DNA of 64,000 nt from Kordia antarctica (GCF_009901525.1 NZ_CP019288.1:4617501-4681500); one strand, 5' to 3'; positions 9,801-17,420 are shown, counted from the stretch's first letter. The notes: generated from the sequence alone by a model not told the origin. Translations and numbers: made by a program.

Positions 9801-10541
9801 AATATCTAATTGAGTAAGATTCGATAGTTTTTCAATGTTTTCAATTTTTGAAATTTTATTTTTTGAAATATTTAATTTAGAAATGTTGGTTAGATTCTCA
9901 ATGTTTTCAATTTTTGCAATTTGATTAGATGAAATATCTAATTTCGTAAGATTGGTTAGTTTTTCAATGTTTTCAATTTTTGCAATTTGATTAGATGAAA
10001 TATCTAATTTCGTGAGATTGGTTAGTTTTTCAAGATTTTCAATTTTTGTAATTTGATTATTGTAAATATCTAATTGTGTAAGATTCGTTAGTTTTTCAAT
10101 GTTTTCAATTTTTGAAATTTGATTATATGAAATATATAATTGCGTAAGATTGGTTAGTTTGTCAAGATTTTCAATTTTTGAGATTTGATTTCCTGAAATA
10201 TATAACCATTGTAAGTTGGTTAGTTTCTCAATGTTCTCAATTTTTGAGATTTGATTATTGTAAATACTTAATTCCGTAAGATTGGTTAGTTTGTCAAGAT
10301 TTTCAATTTTTGAAATTTTATTTTTAGATAAGTTTAAAACTTCAAGTTGAGTGAGTTTGTCAAGATTTTGAATTTTAGTAATTTCATTATCGTTCAAATT
10401 CAAACCAATCACTTGCGCATTCGCATCTAAAAGGTATAAGTTTGACTTTTCATACTGTGTAATATCACCTTCATTTTTCGTCTCCGTCAACGTAATCCCA
10501 TAAACTTCTTCTAATTCTAAAATCTCTTGTGGTTTATTCAT
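6852..10541 (-). CDS. LRR-Roc-COR-TIR protein (Roco family with TIR effector)
   Basis: This is a 1229-aa multidomain protein starting at the ATG at 10541. The longer reading frame (to 10694) adds a non-conserved tail, so I reject it. About 17 near-identical 22-residue leucine-rich repeats (consensus IENIEKLTNLTxLxISxNQIxK) span about residues 55-430. A Ras-like Roc GTPase follows, with P-loop GNHASGKST (about 492-500), switch II DFGGQDYYHG (about 540) and a THAD motif in place of TKxD. After it come a COR-like region and a charged linker. A C-terminal TIR-type domain (about 1055-1229) begins KKIFISYSRKD. The architecture suggests an LRR sensor, GTPase switch and TIR effector. A role in phage defence or self-killing signalling is inference. 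The gene stands alone between repeat-rich spacers. Confidence 0.9.
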   Translation of the reverse strand: MNKPQEILELEEVYGITLTETKNEGDITQYEKSNLYLLDANAQVIGLNLNDNEITKIQNLDKLTQLEVLNLSKNKISKIENLDKLTNLTELSIYNNQISKIENIEKLTNLQWLYISGNQISKIENLDKLTNLTQLYISYNQISKIENIEKLTNLTQLDIYNNQITKIENLEKLTNLTKLDISSNQIAKIENIEKLTNLTKLDISSNQIAKIENIENLTNISKLNISKNKISKIENIEKLSNLTQLDIASNKITKIENIEKLTNLTELYITGNQISKIENIDKLTNLNELYISMNQISKIENIEKLTNLSKLSIWGNQITKIENLEKLTNISQLDISFNQITKIENIEKLSNLTQLDIYNNQISKIENLEKLTKLTQLSIYNNQISNIENIEKLTNLRQLDISSNKISNIENIEKLTNLTKLYLSDNQISNIYLLKQILNLQALRYLRIHNNPFIEEQNLVLKEGENHLDTIKNELYKLEENTELIQLPVKVMLLGNHASGKSTLLQYIRTKSFRKSNRSTHVLSVIQSRKKINFKLPKAIFYDFGGQDYYHGIYQAFFTQEAVNMLVWNPKSDANKLLEKDSNELSTRNYNRMYWLAQLQYSFLKRYDSLKTYIDPLLLVQTHADKHPLKNNWNETFDLNNVIDEFHVSLNINHKTTRNTAALNHLTATFWDVVEKQSSKKEEKERKVPEWFPEFLHYILKNKQKEKHVTLTEISKQFERKKLSEIKKITFLKEDLEQLARKGLLLYYKNDDELNDVAWLNPAAIVKHIHKTILSKKSIQNKKGKLTNTEFDVLKVDSKIRRLLLNEKVLFHDTINEEYIIPNYLPLTSDDTEIYDLLKFDFNKPTFVLKFERFIPFGLINQLICHYGQNPDKKHYWRDQLIFTINDQFKVWIQLDFSKLTISVSIKPRKIKDPELNDCIQKIFREILYLYWNKTINRFSEEEVENDLKQNIHSEKLEANKLLNNHYKEEFKKLTKPKDLYLSVDGTHFVHYKTLDNSKKTHESINSFPLKEEEKLHSKEDEKSEKLTKFYLDKTAGRTQRSYKYRNFTDNPNIKKMKKIFISYSRKDVEYKDELRKHLNMLKIFDVADNWSCEDITIGKWHDQIQKELEESDLVIFMLSINFFGSDYILDQEVINTMNNIAAGSEKKVLCVIVSKFAGLENFDEEKMNSRQKAIIKLASFQYASYFKEENKLTGNKEERLISLKEASRLGILDEQLTKVMEKIMKEIS
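9251..10379 (-). repeat. 66-bp tandem coding repeats encoding the LRR array
   Basis: About 17 copies of a 66-bp unit (22 codons) lie head to tail inside the Roco gene. Neighbouring copies are nearly identical at DNA level: for example, copies near 9906-9971 and 9972-10037 differ at only a few positions. Such uniformity points to recent expansion or gene conversion, and the copy number may vary between strains. Confidence 0.9.
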
Positions 10542-11091
10542 GCTGCGCCTTTCGTATAGTTGTGTTGTGTGTGCAATTTGCTGTACGAATACAAGATACG
10601 AAATTGTGGGAAAAAATGATGAACGATTGAAGATTGTTGATTTTAGATTTTTGAATAAGAGATTCTTGATACGCAATGAAGCACAGCGCGTCACTTCGAG
10701 TTGAGTCGAGAAGGAAGTACTTGTGCTGAGCGGAGTCGAAGTATCCAGAACTGCTTTGAATTACAAAAGTCTATTAGTTTTTAATGTATTTCTCGATAGT
10801 TCTGCTGAGTTTGTCGAAGTACAATTTCTTATTCTGCTACGCAATGAAAAATCCACTCGAAAAGACGTTTTGAGTATTTCAATCAATTTCGTCATTGCGA
10901 GCGCAGTGAAGCAATCTGTTTCAAAGAAAACTTAGTATATAAATAGTAACAGACTGCCACGTCGCAAACTCCTCGCAGTGACGTTTCCAAAATAATTCGT
11001 GCATTCGTGGCACACTTCGACAAGCTCAGTGTTCGTCAGCATCACGTAAGCGTTTTTCAATCATTAAATCCTTTAATCTTTCAATTAAATT
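10542..11091. repeat. Repeat-filled intergenic region, no gene seen
   Basis: About 550 bp without a convincing gene. It contains a direct copy of the ACTCGAAAAGACGTTTTGAG repeat (10854-10873), GAGTCGAAG-type repeats (10690-10745) and an inverted-repeat unit at 10890-10983. The ends of that unit (GTCATTGCGAG on the left, CTCGCAGTGACG on the right) could fold back on each other, like a REP/MITE-type element. Confidence 0.55.
10890..10983. repeat. Snap-back intergenic repeat (GTCATTGCGAG family)
   Basis: The left arm carries GTCATTGCGAGCGCAGTGAA and GCAATCTGTT. The right arm carries AACAGACTGCC and CTCGCAGTGACG, so the unit is an imperfect inverted repeat of about 94 bp. Related pieces occur near 6587, 25917-25999 and 26582-26655. 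Similar GTCATTGCGAG palindromes are widespread in bacterial genomes, and their function is not established. Confidence 0.6.
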
Positions 11092-11967
11092 TTAAAGAAT
11101 ATGCTTATGCGCTTTATAAGACGAACGTACCAACGCGCCACTTTCAACATGACGAAAACCTAAATCGAGTCCGATTTCACGGTATTTGTCAAACTGAGCT
11201 GGCGTAATAAATTCGTGTACAGGTAAATGTTTTTTGCTTGGTTGTAAATATTGTCCAAGTGTTACAATATCTACATTCACTTCTCGTAAATCGTGTAATG
11301 TTTGAATCACTTCTTCTTCTCTTTCGCCCAAACCTAACATAATACCCGATTTCGTACGATTAATTCCTTGGTCTTTCAAATACTTTAAAACCCCTAAACT
11401 ACGATCATATTTCGCCTGAATTCGCACTTCACGCGTCAAGCGACGAACTGTTTCCATATTGTGTGAAACTACTTCTGGAGAAACTTCTACAATACGATCC
11501 AAATGACGTTCAATTCCTTGAAAATCGGGAATCAATGTTTCCAAAGTTGTTGTTGGGTTCATCCGGCGGACAGCTTTTACAGTTTCTGCCCAAATAATAG
11601 TTCCCATATCTTTCAAATCATCACGATCAACCGAAGTCAAAACCGCGTGTTTTATTTGCATAATCTTAATAGAACGCGCTACTTTCTCAGGTTCGTCCCA
11701 AGCAACCGTTTCTGGTCGTCCGGTTTTCACACCACAAAATCCGCAGGAGCGTGTACACACATTTCCAAGAATCATGAAAGTTGCAGTTCCTTCGCCCCAA
11801 CATTCGCCCATATTTGGACAACTTCCTGAGGCACAAATTGTGTTCAATTTGTATTTATCAACCAATCCACGAAGTTCGGTGTATTTCTTTCCTGTTGGAA
11901 GTTTTACACGAAGCCATTTCGGTTTTCCTTTTGGTGGCAATACACTTGCAGTTGCATCTGTACTCAT
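11092..11967 (-). CDS. lipA: Lipoyl synthase
   Basis: This 291-aa radical-SAM enzyme inserts two sulfurs into octanoyl groups on E2 and GcvH proteins to make lipoate. It shows both clusters of the family. The auxiliary-cluster cysteines are in [12 protein letters not shown], and the radical-SAM motif CTRSCGFC binds the cluster that cleaves SAM. The conserved RSSY serine region is at the C-terminus ([11 protein letters not shown]). Length and both cysteine sets are intact, so the protein should be functional. It is cytoplasmic. It stands alone between two repeat-rich spacers, with no lipB in the window. Confidence 0.97.
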   Translation of the reverse strand: MSTDATASVLPPKGKPKWLRVKLPTGKKYTELRGLVDKYKLNTICASGSCPNMGECWGEGTATFMILGNVCTRSCGFCGVKTGRPETVAWDEPEKVARSIKIMQIKHAVLTSVDRDDLKDMGTIIWAETVKAVRRMNPTTTLETLIPDFQGIERHLDRIVEVSPEVVSHNMETVRRLTREVRIQAKYDRSLGVLKYLKDQGINRTKSGIMLGLGEREEEVIQTLHDLREVNVDIVTLGQYLQPSKKHLPVHEFITPAQFDKYREIGLDLGFRHVESGALVRSSYKAHKHIL

Positions 11968-12102
11968 AATCGTTTTCTATTCAATATGAAATGAAGTGCG
12001 AAGATACAAAGAATCTGTTTTATATTTGGTAGTTGTTGGTTTGTCTTTTATTGCTTAAAAATTTGTTCTTTGTGTATTTGTGTGTTCGTTTATTTGTTTA
12101 CA

Positions 12103-12145
12103 CTGAGCCTTTCGACTCTCGCTCAAGATAAACTAAAGTCGAAGT
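12103..12145. repeat. Dispersed GCTCAAGATAAAC repeat, copy 1
   Basis: This intergenic motif contains GAGCCTTTCGACT followed by GCTCAAGATAAACTAAAGTC. It recurs inverted at 15931-15972 and 25004-25037. All three copies lie outside genes, just downstream of a coding region. Confidence 0.7.
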
Positions 12146-12200
12146 GTTAATTAGTTTTTTTGTTCTTCGGTTATTGTTGATTTGTTCTTCGTTTTTTCTC

Positions 12201-12234
12201 ATAACTCATAACTCATAACTCATAACTCATAACT
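12201..12234. repeat. Heptanucleotide tandem array ATAACTC, about 5 copies
   Basis: The 7-bp unit ATAACTC is repeated perfectly from 12201 and runs into the stop codon of the Nramp-like gene: the TAG stop is read from CTA at 12233-12235. It is one of at least eleven 7-bp arrays in the window. Confidence 0.95.
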
Positions 12235-13450
12235 ACATCGTAACTAAATACCAAACCGAAAACCCAGTCAAAAACAAAATTCCCATCCAACTTAGCACGC
12301 GCAATCCAAGTTTCGGTTGCCATTCTTCAGGTGTGTGTTTACTTGTAATCAGAATATAATTTGAAATTGCATAAAAAGGTGCTGTGACAAAGGAAAGAAT
12401 CGTCGCAAGTTTGATTAAGGTTGACATTTCGGTTAAGAATTGTGTCAGAATTAAAATTGTTCCGAAGACTAAAATGAGCATCCAAAAAATATAACTGTGT
12501 TTTATAAATCTTCCGAATAATAATTGACTTGCTTTTGCCATTGCTCTCGGCGAAGCGTCCAAAGTTGTCAATGTTGTGCTAAACATCGTAGTAAATGCTG
12601 CAATTGCGATAATTAAATACGTTCCGCTTCCTAAATTTTGTGTGTATAAATCAATCAGTTGAGAAGCAAAAACGCCACCTTTTGGCGAAAATTCCGTTCC
12701 AGAGCCAAACATTACAAACGCGCCCAAAGCCATAAAACAGATTCCGAGAATTATTGTGATAATGTATCCAAAGTTAAAATCGAATAATGCAGTTTTTGGC
12801 GTAAAACTTTCTGTTTCTTGCTTCTTTTCAATTGCCCAAAGCGAATGCCAAATTGAAATATCTAGCGGAGCTGGCATCCAACCCATAAAAACAATTAAAA
12901 GTGTAATTCCGCCTGCTTCGATTGGGAAAATTTGCCCCGTAGTTAATGCTTCATTTCCATTAGAAAGCGCAAAAAATACAGCAATAATTGTACTTATCGT
13001 CAATGTAACGATAATTATTTTCATTAGTTTATCTAAAATATTGTATCGCCCAATTGCTAAAATTCCTAAACAAATTGCAGTGATAATTGTGCTCCAAATT
13101 GCCAAATTAAGCTCTATTCCGAAAAGTTGAGAAGCCAATCCTGCAGTGACAATGGTAACTGCAGTTTGAATCGTAAACATCGTTGCAAATGATAAGATAA
13201 AGTATGCAACCAATAAACCTTTGCTGAGTTTTTTATAACCATCTAACAAACTTTCGCCAGTTGCGGCTGCATATCTTGGTCCGAATTGAAAGAAAGGATA
13301 TTTAAACAGATTCACTAATAACAATGCCCAAAGCAATCCAAAGCCGAATTCGGCACCAACTTTCGTTGAATTTACCAAATGCGAAACACCAATTGCCGCG
13401 CCTGCAAATAATAATCCTGGGCCGAGTTTTTTGAGAAAGGAAGCTTTCAT
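12233..13450 (-). CDS. Nramp-related metal ion transporter with altered metal-site motifs
   Basis: This 405-aa inner-membrane protein has about 11 helices and clear Nramp-family features, including the N-terminal KLGPGLLFAGAAIG and GAEFGFGLLWALLL. Two signature motifs differ. The TM1 DPGN metal-binding motif is replaced by a sequence around VSHLVNS, and the TM6 MPH motif reads MPAPLD. Nramp relatives with changed motifs are known (for example Mg- or Al-transporting and non-metal subgroups), so the substrate should not be assumed to be Mn or Fe. The start overlaps the sigma factor stop by 4 bp, so the two are translationally coupled. It is the last gene of the four-gene operon 15314-12233. Confidence 0.88.
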   Translation of the reverse strand: MKASFLKKLGPGLLFAGAAIGVSHLVNSTKVGAEFGFGLLWALLLVNLFKYPFFQFGPRYAAATGESLLDGYKKLSKGLLVAYFILSFATMFTIQTAVTIVTAGLASQLFGIELNLAIWSTIITAICLGILAIGRYNILDKLMKIIIVTLTISTIIAVFFALSNGNEALTTGQIFPIEAGGITLLIVFMGWMPAPLDISIWHSLWAIEKKQETESFTPKTALFDFNFGYIITIILGICFMALGAFVMFGSGTEFSPKGGVFASQLIDLYTQNLGSGTYLIIAIAAFTTMFSTTLTTLDASPRAMAKASQLLFGRFIKHSYIFWMLILVFGTILILTQFLTEMSTLIKLATILSFVTAPFYAISNYILITSKHTPEEWQPKLGLRVLSWMGILFLTGFSVWYLVTM

Positions 13451-14004
13451 TTCTTCTGAATAATTTCTGCCAATAACTTTTTAGCACGCAATAATTTCAC
13501 CTTTACATTATTCATCGGTTCTTGCAATTGTTCCGAGATTTCCTTGTAACTCAATTCCTGAAAATAGCGCAAATTTATTACTTCTTGGTAATGTGGTTTT
13601 AGCTTTTTTATATCGCGTAAAAGCTTCGCTAAATTTTGCTCTGTAATAATTTTATCTTCTGGCGTTGGTCCGTCATCAACAATTTGATAGACTTCTTCTT
13701 CCTGTTCTTTTGTAGTTTCAATCGATTTCTTTTTCTTTCGAAGAAAATCAATATGCACATTTTTAGAAATCGTAATTAACCACGTTTTAAACTTATAGTT
13801 TTCATCGTAGGTTTCAATTTTATCAAATGCTTTTGAGAAGGTTTGAATCGTAATATCTTCCGCATCATTTTCATTACGAATACGTTTCAGTTGAAAACCA
13901 TACACATCATTCCAAAAAGAATTAAGCAAAAAATTAAAAGCCACTTGATCGCCCAATTTAGCTTTTTGAATGTTTGCTTTCAGAATCGTATCTGTTATTT
14001 CCAA
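13447..14004 (-). CDS. ECF-type RNA polymerase sigma factor
   Basis: This 185-aa sigma-70-family protein has region 2 (about 20-90), including DAEDITIQTFSKAFDKIETY and the -10-recognition segment FKTWLITISKNVHIDFLRKKKK. Region 4 (about 125-180) contains LPHYQEVINLRYFQELSYKE-like features (LKPHYQEVINLRYF, SYKEISEQL). The acidic linker between them is usual for the class. It overlaps the glycosyltransferase by 10 bp upstream and the Nramp-like gene by 4 bp downstream. No anti-sigma gene is adjacent, which is unusual for ECF factors, so how it is restrained is unclear. Confidence 0.94.
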   Translation of the reverse strand: MEITDTILKANIQKAKLGDQVAFNFLLNSFWNDVYGFQLKRIRNENDAEDITIQTFSKAFDKIETYDENYKFKTWLITISKNVHIDFLRKKKKSIETTKEQEEEVYQIVDDGPTPEDKIITEQNLAKLLRDIKKLKPHYQEVINLRYFQELSYKEISEQLQEPMNNVKVKLLRAKKLLAEIIQKK

Positions 14005-15095
14005 TGCGTGGGTTTTGAAGTCAAATTAGCTATAAAGATACCAAAATGAATGATAACTAAAAAGATTTCGAGAATCGGAAGCAAATAAAGTGTGTCTTGT
14101 TCTTTGAGTTTGCTGGATGCGAAACCTAGTATGAAATATTGAATGCTAATTCTAAAGGCGAAAATCAACAATGCCATTTGCCAAAATGAAGTGCAAAATA
14201 AAAAGATAGCAATTGTCCAAAATAGAAACTGCGTTAAGTAGAAAGTTCCGAGTAAAAATTTATGAATGAATTTATAGTGAGAAGATGTACTGACGTGTCT
14301 TCTTTTTTGTTGAAACCACTTGCTAAAACTTGTTTTTGGTTCTGAAATGGTAAAACTGTTTTTAGAAAAACAAATTGCTGTATTTTTACTTGTTGCGGCA
14401 TCTTTGATGAATAAATCGTCGTCGCCAGAACGTATTTTCATATGATTCACAAAACCGTTAACTCTGTAAAATTCGTCTCTATGATACGCTAAATTTCGTC
14501 CAACTGCCGTATATGGAATGCCCATTTTTGCATAACTAAATGCTTGTACGGCCGCCATAAATGTTTCAAACCGTATTAAAAGGTTGAGGAACGAATTTTT
14601 TTTCTTCGCGTAAGCGCCATAACCAATTACAATCTTCTTTTTGCTTGAAAAATGCTGTGTCATTTCTGTCAACCAATGTTTGGAAGTTGGTACACAATCT
14701 GCATCTGTAAAGACTAAAAAGTCGTTGGTAGCGGCTTTTATTCCAAGTGTCAAGGCATATTTTTTATTTCCCCAAAAAGCTTCATTATTTTCTACATCAA
14801 CAATTTTGATGTTGTTAGTTGACTTTTGAAAACGCTTCATGATTTCCAAGGTTTCATCAGAAGAAGCATCATTTATCAAAACAAGTTCGAAATTTTTATA
14901 CGATTGTTGTAATAATTCTGGAAGCAATGTTTCTAAATTTTTAGCTTCATTTTTAGCACAAATTAGCACAGAAACTGGAATGTCGTATTGTTTACTTTTT
15001 TTTGTTTTCGCGAAAGCGAATGCGCCAAAAATTAAAAAGTAAATGACTTGAATAGCCGTAATTGCTATAAAAATGTAGAATAGAAGTGTAAGCAT
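13995..15095 (-). CDS. Membrane-anchored family 2 glycosyltransferase
   Basis: This 366-aa GT-A enzyme has an N-terminal membrane helix (about 3-28). The glycosyltransferase-2 domain starts VSVLICAKNEAKN (41-53), with NDASSD (75-80) and metal-binding DAD (131-133, TDADC). A GDDDLF acceptor-site motif and a QQKRRH motif correspond to the QxxRW of processive enzymes. Two or three C-terminal membrane helices follow. It probably adds sugars to a lipid or polysaccharide at the cytoplasmic membrane face; the acceptor is unknown. It sits in an operon with a small Cys-rich protein upstream (15 bp) and the sigma factor downstream (overlap). Confidence 0.92.
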   Translation of the reverse strand: MLTLLFYIFIAITAIQVIYFLIFGAFAFAKTKKSKQYDIPVSVLICAKNEAKNLETLLPELLQQSYKNFELVLINDASSDETLEIMKRFQKSTNNIKIVDVENNEAFWGNKKYALTLGIKAATNDFLVFTDADCVPTSKHWLTEMTQHFSSKKKIVIGYGAYAKKKNSFLNLLIRFETFMAAVQAFSYAKMGIPYTAVGRNLAYHRDEFYRVNGFVNHMKIRSGDDDLFIKDAATSKNTAICFSKNSFTISEPKTSFSKWFQQKRRHVSTSSHYKFIHKFLLGTFYLTQFLFWTIAIFLFCTSFWQMALLIFAFRISIQYFILGFASSKLKEQDTLYLLPILEIFLVIIHFGIFIANLTSKPTHWK

Positions 15096-15110
15096 GAATG
15101 GAATTAAGAC

Positions 15111-15314
15111 TTACTTATGTTCTGGTTCGGCACAAGATTCAAATTTATCAGGCGTTTTTCCACAGAATCCGCAAGCTTCTCCATTTTTGTTTAACATTGG
15201 ATTTTGACTTGCACATGTTCCTGCAAATTCTCCATCTTTTTTTGCCCAAAGTTTGATTGCAATTCCTGCAACACCGAGCATTAATAAACCAATTGTTAGT
15301 GCTAAAAGTTTCAT
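15111..15314 (-). CDS. Small membrane-anchored Cys-rich protein
   Basis: This 67-aa protein has one N-terminal hydrophobic helix (about 3-23) and a short extracytoplasmic tail. The tail has four cysteines, including a CGFC pair (ACGFCGKTP) and flanking TCAS and ESCAE. The pattern could bind a metal or cluster, or form disulfides. I do not recognise a family. It is the first gene of the operon with the glycosyltransferase, sigma factor and Nramp-like transporter, so a metal-related role is tempting but unproven. Confidence 0.75.
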   Translation of the reverse strand: MKLLALTIGLLMLGVAGIAIKLWAKKDGEFAGTCASQNPMLNKNGEACGFCGKTPDKFESCAEPEHK

Positions 15315-15419
15315 CTGATCCGAATTTTATATCCTCAATAAATCTGGTGCAAAGATACGGTTTTTTATGGAATAATTATTGCTATCTTGTCCTAGTGATT
15401 TTAATGAAAAAGAATAGTT

Positions 15420-15932
15420 ATGAAGTATGTGAAAATGGTATTAATTGCAATCGTATTTGTGTCGTGTACAGCACCAAGAGTTGTATATGATTATGATAAG
15501 AATGTAAATTTTGCAACGTATAAAACGTATAATTTCTTTCCAGATATACAAACAGGTTTAAGCGAGTTAGACAATAAACGTTTGTTTCGTCAGACAGATT
15601 CTATTCTGCAATCGCGCGGTTTTGTAAGAACAGCAACGCCTGATTTTTATATTAATATTGAAACGAGCGCATTTGAACCAAATCGAAATAGTGGCGGCGT
15701 TGGCGTTGGAATTGGTAGCGGTGGCGGCGGAATTTCTGTTGGATTACCAATTGGAAGCAACAAACTAAATCAGCAATTAGTATTTGATTTTATAGATGTC
15801 CGAAAAGATGAATTATTTTGGCAAGCTGTAGCTGAAGGTTATTACAAAGAAAACGCAACACCACAAGAACGTGAAGCGTATTTTAGAATGGTTTTGTTGA
15901 AAGTTTTGGAAGATTATCCGCCGAAGAAGTGA
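15420..15932 (+). CDS. DUF4136 domain lipoprotein
   Basis: This 170-aa protein has a lipoprotein signal peptide ending in a lipobox-like VFVSC (Cys16), so it is probably anchored in the outer membrane. The DUF4136 domain is recognised from the opening YDYDKNVNFATYKTYNF and the ending DELFWQAVAEGY. A Gly-rich insertion (VGVGIGSGGGGISVGLP) occupies the middle, about residues 97-116. Many Bacteroidota carry several such lipoproteins; their function is unknown. It is followed by a dispersed repeat, a 7-bp array and an insertion element. Confidence 0.9.
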   Translation: MKYVKMVLIAIVFVSCTAPRVVYDYDKNVNFATYKTYNFFPDIQTGLSELDNKRLFRQTDSILQSRGFVRTATPDFYINIETSAFEPNRNSGGVGVGIGSGGGGISVGLPIGSNKLNQQLVFDFIDVRKDELFWQAVAEGYYKENATPQEREAYFRMVLLKVLEDYPPKK

Positions 15933-15972
15933 CTTCGACTTAGTTTATCTTGAGCTTAGTCGAAAGGCTCAG
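15931..15972. repeat. Dispersed GTTTATCTTGAGC repeat, copy 2
   Basis: This is an inverted relative of the copy at 12103-12145, containing TTAGTTTATCTTGAGC and GTCGAAAGGCTCAG. It begins inside the stop codon region of the DUF4136 gene. Confidence 0.7.
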
Positions 15973-15984
15973 CCTACTTTTTTT

Positions 15985-16029
15985 AAGTTAAAAGTTAAAA
16001 GTTAAAAGTGAAAAGTGAAAAGTGAAAAG
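15985..16029. repeat. Heptanucleotide array AAGTTAA/AAGTGAA, about 6 copies
   Basis: Three AAGTTAA units are followed by three AAGTGAA units, an abrupt change of variant within one array. The right edge coincides with the left end of the IS3-family element, so the element was inserted into or beside this array. Confidence 0.9.
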
Positions 16030-16078
16030 TGTACGTCCCTGATATAAGTTGACCACTTTTAACAAAGAGTGATTAACA

Positions 16079-16471
16079 ATGAAAGCAAATTTAAGAAGTG
16101 TCCGTAAACATCGTAAGTACAGTATTGAATTTAAGAAACAACTAGTTTTAGAATTTGAGTCAGGTAAACATAGCGTTCCTGAATTAGAAAAACTTCATGG
16201 GATTTCCAATTCAGCTATTTACAGATGGGTTTATAAATTTTCTAACTTTAACCAAAAAGGATATCGCGTAGTGGAACACAAATCAAGTAGTACTAGAAAA
16301 GTAAAGTCTTTAGAATCAAAGATCAAAGAGTTAGAAGCCGCTTTAGGTCGTAAACAGATTATGGTAGATTATTTAGAGACGATGATGGAAGTCGCTAAAG
16401 AAGAACTTAATATTGATATCAAAAAAAACTTCAACACCTCACCATCCAAAAGTTCACCAAAAAACAAGTAG
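16079..16471 (+). CDS. IS3-family transposase OrfA
   Basis: This 130-aa DNA-binding protein has an N-terminal helix-turn-helix (about 12-50, with RKYSIEFKKQLVLEFESG and SNSAIYRWV) and a leucine-zipper-like coiled coil (about 75-115) used for multimerisation. It ends 2 bp before OrfB. A run of eight A residues at 16421-16428 lies where the OrfB frame is already open upstream of its ATG. Programmed -1 slippage there would give the OrfAB fusion transposase usual for the family. Confidence 0.93.
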   Translation: MKANLRSVRKHRKYSIEFKKQLVLEFESGKHSVPELEKLHGISNSAIYRWVYKFSNFNQKGYRVVEHKSSSTRKVKSLESKIKELEAALGRKQIMVDYLETMMEVAKEELNIDIKKNFNTSPSKSSPKNK

Positions 16472-16473
16472 CC

Positions 16474-17322
16474 ATGTTTTATAGTTTAAATGAGTTATAT
16501 AAAACCATCGGCATCAGTAAACAAGCGGTATTTCAGTATCAAAAGCGTCAAGAAATTTTTGATACTAAGTTAGTACAGCTAGTTATGGAAGCAGATGAGC
16601 TACGAGAGGAACATCCGGGTTGTGGGGTTGAGAAAATGTATTATAGTTTAGCACCAGATTTTATTGGTAGAGATCGTTTTGTAGAAACAATGATGCAGTT
16701 AGGGTATCGTTTAAAGCGAAAGAAGAATTACAAACGAACCACTATTGCAGGTAAAATCTACTATCCAAATCTTATCAAAGGCATGCAGGTTAATGCGCCC
16801 AATATTATTTGGCAGAGTGATATTACCTATATTAAAGTAGATGGAAAACATTACTACGCTGTTTTTATTATAGATGTTTATACCAAAGAAATCGTTGGTT
16901 ATAGTGTTACAGATCATATGAGAGCTACCGCTAATGTAAAGGCATTACAAATGGCTTTAAGAGTACATCCGCCACCGAAGTTTCATCATTCTGATAGAGG
17001 TAGTCAGTATACATACAAGGGATACATTAAGATATTAAATCAAAACAATACAATGATAAGCATGGCGACAAGCGCACAAGATAATGCATATGCAGAGCGT
17101 ATAAATAGAACCATCAAAGAAGAGTATCTTAATTACTGGAAGCCTAAAAGCTTTACTCAACTAAAAAGAATGATTAAAAAAGCAGTCAATAATTACAATG
17201 AAAAAAGATTGCACAATAATATTGAGAGAAGAATACCTACTCAATTTAGAACAAACTTTTCTTTGTTGGCTAGCCAACAAAGAAAAGTTATTACTATTTT
17301 TAACAATGAAATATTAACCTAA
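16474..17322 (+). CDS. IS3-family transposase OrfB (DDE integrase core)
   Basis: This 282-aa catalytic part of the transposase starts with the HTH_21-like region and is followed by an rve integrase core. The DDE residues are visible in WQSDITYI, HHSDRGSQYT and NAYAERINRT. It is in the -1 frame relative to OrfA. Upstream of its ATG the frame stays open through KKLQHLTIQKFTKKQVA, which supports translation as an OrfAB frameshift product. There are no internal stops, and the ends of the element are intact. Confidence 0.94.
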   Translation: MFYSLNELYKTIGISKQAVFQYQKRQEIFDTKLVQLVMEADELREEHPGCGVEKMYYSLAPDFIGRDRFVETMMQLGYRLKRKKNYKRTTIAGKIYYPNLIKGMQVNAPNIIWQSDITYIKVDGKHYYAVFIIDVYTKEIVGYSVTDHMRATANVKALQMALRVHPPPKFHHSDRGSQYTYKGYIKILNQNNTMISMATSAQDNAYAERINRTIKEEYLNYWKPKSFTQLKRMIKKAVNNYNEKRLHNNIERRIPTQFRTNFSLLASQQRKVITIFNNEILT

Positions 17323-17420
17323 AAAACGGTCAACACTATTTAGGGAAGTACAAAGTGGCGAAATTTATTTGAATAAAAGTTGAAAATTGATAGTACAGAT
17401 TTCACTAATTTTTTAGTTTT

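Larger units (their letters stand above)
16030..17352 (+). mobile_element. Complete IS3-family insertion sequence, 1323 bp
   Basis: The element carries two overlapping-frame transposase genes. Its imperfect terminal inverted repeats begin TGTACGTCCCTGA on the left and, on the complementary strand, TGTACTTCCCTAA on the right; about 22 of the first 31 positions match. A 3-bp direct repeat AAG (16027-16029 and 17353-17355) flanks it, which is usual for IS3. All parts look intact, so it may still be active. The left end abuts a 7-bp repeat array. Confidence 0.93.

Noticed and set aside
9251-10379. Regular 66-bp repeats resembling a repeat array such as CRISPR
   Set aside because: The repeats are contiguous with no spacers and are in frame, encoding LRR units.
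10542-10694. N-terminal extension of the Roco gene
   Set aside because: The extra 51 residues overlap dispersed repeats and look non-conserved; the ATG at 10541 begins a sensible N-terminus.
15257-15490. 77-aa plus-strand frame before the DUF4136 gene
   Set aside because: Overlaps the 67-aa gene and the DUF4136 start in another frame; no support.
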